44,678 nt of DNA, taken from positions 1 to 44,678 of the forward strand of contig CAMWQA010000005.1 in assembly GCA_947176265.1 (NCBI GenBank), read 5' to 3'. Each line of letters begins with the position of its first letter. The first letter of the stretch is position 1. Made by a program: the position numbers and the translations under genes. A model generated the notes under the pieces. The model worked only from the letters and a program-made list of their open reading frames with translations, made no database searches and had not been told where the DNA came from. Source of the stretch: an uncultured Clostridia bacterium (lineage in GTDB: Bacteria > Bacillota > Clostridia > Christensenellales > UBA3700). Below, in pieces: positions 39,619-44,678 of the stretch.

Positions 39619-40116
39619 CTATACGCGCTCGCGGTACACCATAACGTAGTCGTGAACAAAAAAGCCCTCGCCCACGTCCCTCTGATACTCCTCAACCGCC
39701 TCAAAACCGAAATGCTTATACGCGCCTACGGTGTTGGTATTGTCGGCGTTGACGTTGAGTTTTATCATTTTCAATCCGCGCGCCTTGGCGTAGTCCTTGA
39801 CGAAAGCCATCATAGGGCTTGCGTAGCCTTTGCCTCTGTATTCTATAGCCAAATAGAACTTGCTCAAATAAAGATAGTCGGCTTTTGCGTCTACGGCGAC
39901 AAAGCCGATATTTGCTCCGTCAAGACTTACAAAATAGTATTCTGCTCCGCCGTTTATCTCGTCGGTAATCCCGCGGACGGACTGGTATTTCTCCAACATG
40001 TGATCGTTGGTCTTGCTACCCACTATCGGGTCGTAATGCTTTTTCATTATCGACGTCGCTAGGCGGGACATTTGCTCTATATCTTGATTGGTATTTACTT
40101 TATTGAATAACAACAT
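39619..40116 (-). CDS. GNAT-family N-acetyltransferase
   Basis: A 165-residue acetyltransferase of the GNAT fold using acetyl-CoA. The acetyl-CoA loop is seen in LSKFYLAIEYRGKGYASPMM (about 85-104), followed by MIKLNVNADNTNTVGAYKHFGFEAVEEY, the typical GNAT motif B. The C-terminal FFVHDYVMVYRE strand is normal. The target is unknown. ATG at 40116 with AAGGAG. It begins 17 nt after the stop of the DUF4011 helicase gene, so it is probably its operon partner. The adjacent GC-rich element begins right after its stop. Confidence 0.9.
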   Translation of the reverse strand: MLLFNKVNTNQDIEQMSRLATSIMKKHYDPIVGSKTNDHMLEKYQSVRGITDEINGGAEYYFVSLDGANIGFVAVDAKADYLYLSKFYLAIEYRGKGYASPMMAFVKDYAKARGLKMIKLNVNADNTNTVGAYKHFGFEAVEEYQRDVGEGFFVHDYVMVYRERV

Positions 40117-40133
40117 ATATACTCCTTGCCGTA

Positions 40134-43100
40134 TCAGCCTTTAATTGACAGTTCATCTCCGTCAATATCTATATCGTCTTTGAGAAGTTGTAGCGCTTCG
40201 TCAAATCTCTTGACCATAGCGTCGCCCAACTTGGAAAATCCCAATACTTTTGTAAGCATGCGGTACAATCCCATTCTGTCAACGGTAATATTCTTTTTAA
40301 TCACTTTGAACATACCGCTTGCAAGTTCTTCGAGCGCAACGTACTTTATCTCACGCGAAAAACCGTCGCTCGGCGCGCGAAGTTCCACAGGCCTGTTTTT
40401 GAGATACATAAAGCCGTCCTTACGAATTATACCTTCGCTTTGACACCTTGAAGTAAGCCTGTCGAATTTCTCCCATACCGCGTCAGTGAGCTTCTCTCTG
40501 CCAAAGTCTCTCAAAGTCCTTTTCAAGAACAACTCTTCGGACAGCGGAGCTTCCTTTTCAAGCACCAACCTCAAGTATTTGAGATAGTCGCCTTTGCCGA
40601 CCTTTCTGGCATTATCGAAATCTGCCGTCTCATACTCGGCGAACTTGAAATCTACGCTTATCTTCTCTTCTTCAAAATCATCGAGATTTACGCCTGCGTC
40701 CGTCGCAGAATTGTCAACGGGCATCTTTTGAGCTTCTTCAAGAGCCTTGAGCAATCTGTCCTTTTCGTCCTTGGGATTTTGCATCCAATCAATTGCCCAT
40801 ACTCTGTGATAATGCCAGCCCATGCGCTGCAATACGCTCTTGCGGAGTCTGTCTCTGTCTCTCGTATTCTTTGCCGTCTTGTACGACCTGCCGTCGCACT
40901 CTACCGCCAATATATAATCTTCTCCGCCCGGCATCTTGACTCCCATATCCACGCTGCCTGCCGACGCGCCAATCTTGACGTCGACCTCGTAGCCTTTGTT
41001 TTGCAAAAACTCTGCGACTTGCATCTCAAAGTCAAAAGCCTCTGCAAATTGCTCTTCCGCGCTGCCATTGCCGACGAAATCCGTCGAGCCGTTTTGCGCG
41101 AATTCTATGTAGTCGCGGAGCAATCTCGCTCCGGTTGAACCTGCATTCTTGAGATTGATGTCATAACCGTGAATTGACGCAACGAGTTGCACGTTGAGTT
41201 TTGCTCTCGTAAAAGCTACGTTGAGACGGCGCTCTCCGCCCATCTTGTTGATAGGTCCGAAGTTTTGCGACATTTTGCCGTCCTTGTCCTTGCCGTACGC
41301 TACGCTGAATATGATAGTGTCTCTCTCGTCGCCCTGTACAGTCTCCAAGTTCTTGACAAAGAACGGTTCGTCTTTCTCGCAGGAGAAAAACTCTTCGTAT
41401 TGAGAATCCTGCAATCTTCTCTTTGCCAAAAGTCGCTCAATTAAATCCTGTTGGGATATGCTGAAGGCAACTACGCCGAGACTTCTGTCGGGATACTTTT
41501 GAATATTCTCAAAGATAAGGTCGACTATGTAGTCCGCTTCCGCTCTGTTGGTACGCGTCTTGTGGTCGAACGTTCCGCCCTCGACGTACTTGAAGTCTAC
41601 GCCAATACCATCTCTGTCCGTCTTGGACGACGGGAAAGTCACTAAATCGCCTTCGTAAAAATTCTTGTTGGAAAACTCAATCAACTGTTCGTACCTGCTT
41701 CTATAGTGCCATTTAAGCCTGAGTTGCGGAAGTACGGTCGAGCACAAGTCAAGCACGGATTCAAAGTCTTTGACGTCTTCGTCGTCCTCGTAGTCCTCTA
41801 CGTCTACTACCGACGTAAAGAAGTTGCTAGGCGGCATCTGCTTACTGTCGCCAACGACGATGAGCTGTTTTGCTCTGTATATCGCGCCTATCGCGTCTTG
41901 CGGGAATATCTGCGAAGCCTCGTCGAACACTACCAAATCAAATTTAACGTCGGGCGTCAAGAATGTGCTTACGCTAAGCGGCGACATTAAAAAGCAAGGT
42001 TTGAGATTTTGCGCAAGTTCTCTTATTTGCGACAGCAAAGTCCTTATTGATTTCTGTCTGCGTTTTTTGCCGCCCTCGTTGAGAAGATTGGCAACCGCGC
42101 TACCCGGCGCAACTAGACTCAAGTCGGGTCTCAACGCCGACAGCGTCGCTCTAATTTTTGCTTTACCTATCTCAAATCCGCGCACGTCCTTTTCGCAGAA
42201 GATATTGACGGTTTTATCGTGCGCCACTCTCGGCAATACTTTCAAAAACGCTTCTCTTTGAATAATGACGTCAATCCACTGACTGTAGAATATCTTTTTG
42301 AATACCACGCTCAAATCTTGAGTCAATATCTCTTCTTTGACAGCCGCGTCGATATACGTCGTCAAGCCCTTTTCTCTCATCGCCTTGAGCACGCCGAGAA
42401 ATCTTGTCCAACTGTCAAGTTTGTCAAAGTTATCCAGACAGTCTCTCAACTTTTTCTCCGCGTCTTTGTACGAAACTGTATTTATATCGAATATCGCTTT
42501 ATCAAAATACCCCGTGACTTCTTCGCCGTCGATACTTGCAATCATATCGTTGATATCTTTTGCAAGTTCGTTTAATTCCTCTTTGTCATAAGAGTATCCA
42601 AAACCGTCGTCGCCGTCCGCCAAATTGCCAAAATCGCTTATCTTTGCAAACAATTCTTTGAGTGCAGCAAGTTCTTTGTCAAGAGCGTCCCAATTGGTAT
42701 TTACTCCGCCGTATTGCGAAGATAGCTTTTGTTTTAAGCCCTCTTCAAGCTTGCCAAAATCCGCAGATTTAGAGTTGAATTCAATCAAAAGTTTGATTAA
42801 TATCAACGCGTCTTTATAGCTTGCTTTACCGTTCTTCTTGCTTGCGCTAATTTGCGCAATAAGGCTCTTGTATTCTTTTGAGAAAAGACGTGTAAACGTA
42901 CCGCCGCTTTTTTGCAAAACGCCGTTTGCTTTATCCGCGTCAAGCTTGAATATATCTTGATTATACTGCGCCGCAATCGCGCCCTCGACAGTCTTGATTT
43001 CGTCGACAATAGGACGCAATTTAAGTATCCTTTCCGACACTCCTCTGAATACCCTCTTGTCAAGTAGCGCGCCAGTGATATACGTCGAGCCGCCAATCAA

Positions 43101-44678
43101 TTCAAATAGCTTTGCGTATAAGCCGAGTTGCTCCAACGTTTCTATATTCTCTATAGCGTAATCTTGGGAAAGTTTTTGCGCGTATTTATCTACTTCCGCC
43201 AACTTGCGCGACAGACTTTCAAGCGACGCTTTCGTCTTGAACTTCTGTTGGTACGAATTATCTTCGTCTATGAAGCCGTACCAAGGATTGGTCTTGTAAT
43301 CGTAGCCTATCGACTGCGTGTATTCTGCGTAGTTATCTATCAAATCAAGGGCAATTTTGACGTATTCGTCGCCTTTATTCTCTATGTCGTCGACAAAGAA
43401 ATCAAGCCTTGCCAAGCTTTGACAAGCGCACACCTCTTCGACAAGCTCGTAAAGAGATTTGCCTATTACGTCGTTTTGACGGTGCAGTACGTCGACGTAA
43501 TTGTCGAGAATAATATGCGATTTGTTGAGTCTGTCTTCTTCTTCGTAAGCCTTTGACGATACTCCGCTCTTGCTAAGGCGCATCGTACGGCAAAGCTCTT
43601 GAATGAAATCTCTCTTGTTTGCCTTGTGCGAATGCAACTGCAAACAAAAATCTTCAAGTCCCGCTTGCTTGAGCTTGTTGTATACCACGTCGAGAGCGGC
43701 AAGTTTTTCCGACACGAAAAGCACCTTTTTACCGTCTCCCATACACTCGGCGATTATATTGGTAATGGTCTGGCTCTTGCCAGTTCCCGGAGGTCCTTGC
43801 AATACGAAACTCTCGCCCGCTTTTGCCATCTCTATCGCCTTGAGCTGAGACGAGTCTGCGTCCACGACGTTGTATTGCGCCTCCTGGAGTTGTCCCGCAA
43901 AAGACGTCGTCTTGCCCTCTCCCAAAAGACTGCGTACGTTAGCGTTTTGCAAAACGGTATCCGCATTGTCTTTTAAATCCATATACATATTGATTTTTAA
44001 GAAAGAAAAAAGACCTATCTTACATACCTTTGATACCTGCCATTTGAGTTTACTCACAAGTTCCTCAACCTTTTGCAAATATCCGTCGATACCCTCGTCT
44101 TCATACTCGGGCAACTGTATCTTATAATCGCTTTGCAACTTATATGCAAAAGTCGGATTAAGTATCATATCGTCGCCGGTAACTTTGATTTTATAAGGGT
44201 CTACGGTCGACGACTTGGAAAGACTTATCGGCGCAAGCAGTATCGGCGCGTCGTATAATACTTCAGGCTCGTTGTCATCGTGCCAAGTGATAAATCCAAA
44301 AGCCATATACGCAATGTTGACGCCAGTCTCTTCAATGGCAATCTTTGCTCTCTTTTCAATACCGCGCAAAGCCTTGATTGGAGTAACGTCTTTGTTGTAT
44401 ACGAGAATTTGATTTGCCTTCTTAATCTTCTTGGAATAATTGTCAATATATTTAAACTTGTCTTTGAGCTTTTCTTTGAGTTTGGCTTCGCTCATTCTGT
44501 CTTCAAATTCGTCTACGTCAATCTGAGGATCGAATACTTCAAAGACTACGTTGCCGTCAGCCTTGTGAAAAAGCGCGTCGAAATCGGGATACACAACTTC
44601 AAGCGTATTGCTCTTGTTGTCCCTGAAATTTATTAGATTGTTGCGCTTGCCTGTGTCAAGCAACAATTCATTTAATTT
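40134..44678 (-). CDS. DUF4011 / superfamily-I helicase / Vsr-like nuclease protein (N-terminus cut)
   Basis: More than 1510 residues; the frame stays open to the right edge, so the true start is outside the window. In order: DUF4011 (LLLDTGKRNNLINFR); a helicase with Walker A LQGPPGTGKSQTITN (about 43770-43800); a long coiled insertion; Walker B VVFDEASQIFP (about 41905-41935); GDSKQMPP; helicase motifs including TVQGDERDTIIFSVAYG and GGERRLNVAFTRAK; a Vsr/DUF559-like nuclease (SVDMGV...AVECDGRSY, DRDRLRKSVLQRMGW, about 40830-40980); and a DUF3320-like C-terminus. This architecture (DUF4011-helicase-Vsr) has been reported as a single-gene anti-phage system (Hhe). It also occurs widely in Clostridia without known function. 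A GNAT gene follows 17 nt later. Confidence 0.92.
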   Translation of the reverse strand, partial: KLNELLLDTGKRNNLINFRDNKSNTLEVVYPDFDALFHKADGNVVFEVFDPQIDVDEFEDRMSEAKLKEKLKDKFKYIDNYSKKIKKANQILVYNKDVTPIKALRGIEKRAKIAIEETGVNIAYMAFGFITWHDDNEPEVLYDAPILLAPISLSKSSTVDPYKIKVTGDDMILNPTFAYKLQSDYKIQLPEYEDEGIDGYLQKVEELVSKLKWQVSKVCKIGLFSFLKINMYMDLKDNADTVLQNANVRSLLGEGKTTSFAGQLQEAQYNVVDADSSQLKAIEMAKAGESFVLQGPPGTGKSQTITNIIAECMGDGKKVLFVSEKLAALDVVYNKLKQAGLEDFCLQLHSHKANKRDFIQELCRTMRLSKSGVSSKAYEEEDRLNKSHIILDNYVDVLHRQNDVIGKSLYELVEEVCACQSLARLDFFVDDIENKGDEYVKIALDLIDNYAEYTQSIGYDYKTNPWYGFIDEDNSYQQKFKTKASLESLSRKLAEVDKYAQKLSQDYAIENIETLEQLGLYAKLFELIGGSTYITGALLDKRVFRGVSERILKLRPIVDEIKTVEGAIAAQYNQDIFKLDADKANGVLQKSGGTFTRLFSKEYKSLIAQISASKKNGKASYKDALILIKLLIEFNSKSADFGKLEEGLKQKLSSQYGGVNTNWDALDKELAALKELFAKISDFGNLADGDDGFGYSYDKEELNELAKDINDMIASIDGEEVTGYFDKAIFDINTVSYKDAEKKLRDCLDNFDKLDSWTRFLGVLKAMREKGLTTYIDAAVKEEILTQDLSVVFKKIFYSQWIDVIIQREAFLKVLPRVAHDKTVNIFCEKDVRGFEIGKAKIRATLSALRPDLSLVAPGSAVANLLNEGGKKRRQKSIRTLLSQIRELAQNLKPCFLMSPLSVSTFLTPDVKFDLVVFDEASQIFPQDAIGAIYRAKQLIVVGDSKQMPPSNFFTSVVDVEDYEDDEDVKDFESVLDLCSTVLPQLRLKWHYRSRYEQLIEFSNKNFYEGDLVTFPSSKTDRDGIGVDFKYVEGGTFDHKTRTNRAEADYIVDLIFENIQKYPDRSLGVVAFSISQQDLIERLLAKRRLQDSQYEEFFSCEKDEPFFVKNLETVQGDERDTIIFSVAYGKDKDGKMSQNFGPINKMGGERRLNVAFTRAKLNVQLVASIHGYDINLKNAGSTGARLLRDYIEFAQNGSTDFVGNGSAEEQFAEAFDFEMQVAEFLQNKGYEVDVKIGASAGSVDMGVKMPGGEDYILAVECDGRSYKTAKNTRDRDRLRKSVLQRMGWHYHRVWAIDWMQNPKDEKDRLLKALEEAQKMPVDNSATDAGVNLDDFEEEKISVDFKFAEYETADFDNARKVGKGDYLKYLRLVLEKEAPLSEELFLKRTLRDFGREKLTDAVWEKFDRLTSRCQSEGIIRKDGFMYLKNRPVELRAPSDGFSREIKYVALEELASGMFKVIKKNITVDRMGLYRMLTKVLGFSKLGDAMVKRFDEALQLLKDDIDIDGDELSIKG

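Overview
The window reads as a chromosomal segment of a low-to-mid-GC Gram-positive bacterium, most likely an uncultured member of the Clostridia. The evidence is: strong GGAGG-type ribosome binding sites and TTGACA/TATAAT promoters with 17-bp spacers; an L21 leader ahead of rplU-prp-rpmA; an L27 with the Prp-cleavable N-terminal extension; a minD-minE-SpoIVFB cluster; lipoproteins in place of periplasmic proteins; and a giant Ig-like/MBG-type surface protein. Genus and family cannot be fixed from the sequence alone.

Layout. 1-344: left intergenic edge with a bidirectional terminator and dispersed repeat modules. 345-10138: GH38 alpha-mannosidase (-), an unrecognised lipoprotein (+), glutamine-dependent NAD synthetase (-), and a two-gene heterodimeric ABC exporter (+). 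10257-16211: orphan acetolactate synthase small subunit, RimK-like ATP-grasp ligase, O-antigen-ligase-like membrane protein, TfoX C-terminal-domain protein, NYN-domain protein plus 8-oxoguanine glycosylase, and a Vat-family xenobiotic acetyltransferase. 16276-17724: L21 leader, rplU, prp, rpmA and a small zinc-ribbon membrane protein (+). 17740-24867 (-): minD, minE, a tiny membrane protein in the SpoIVFA slot, an SpoIVFB-like protease, a ROK kinase, two radical-SAM-associated genes and RNase E/G. This is a familiar Firmicutes neighbourhood, but the ribosomal operon faces the opposite way from usual and minC is missing. 25089-35986 (-): a two-gene operon for a 2926-residue repeat surface protein and a 706-residue membrane protein with a Glu-rich spacer and a duplicated unknown domain. 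35987-36620: intergenic region rich in repeats. 36621-39203 (-): an amino-acid ABC importer operon. 39204-40116: a repeat-rich gap and a GNAT acetyltransferase. 40134 to the right edge (-): a DUF4011/superfamily-I helicase/Vsr-like nuclease protein, cut at its N-terminus by the window.

Most striking observation: the importer's substrate-binding lipoprotein (38397-39203) has its two lobes in circularly permuted order. The lobe-2 and C-terminal segments directly follow the signal peptide and the canonical N-terminal lobe comes last, with the recognisable ligand-binding residues kept. The partner ATPase has an unusual charged insertion of about 80 residues between Walker A and the Q-loop. The giant surface protein operon and its unknown membrane partner are the second candidate for something undescribed. 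No tRNA, rRNA, CRISPR array, transposase or prophage gene was seen.
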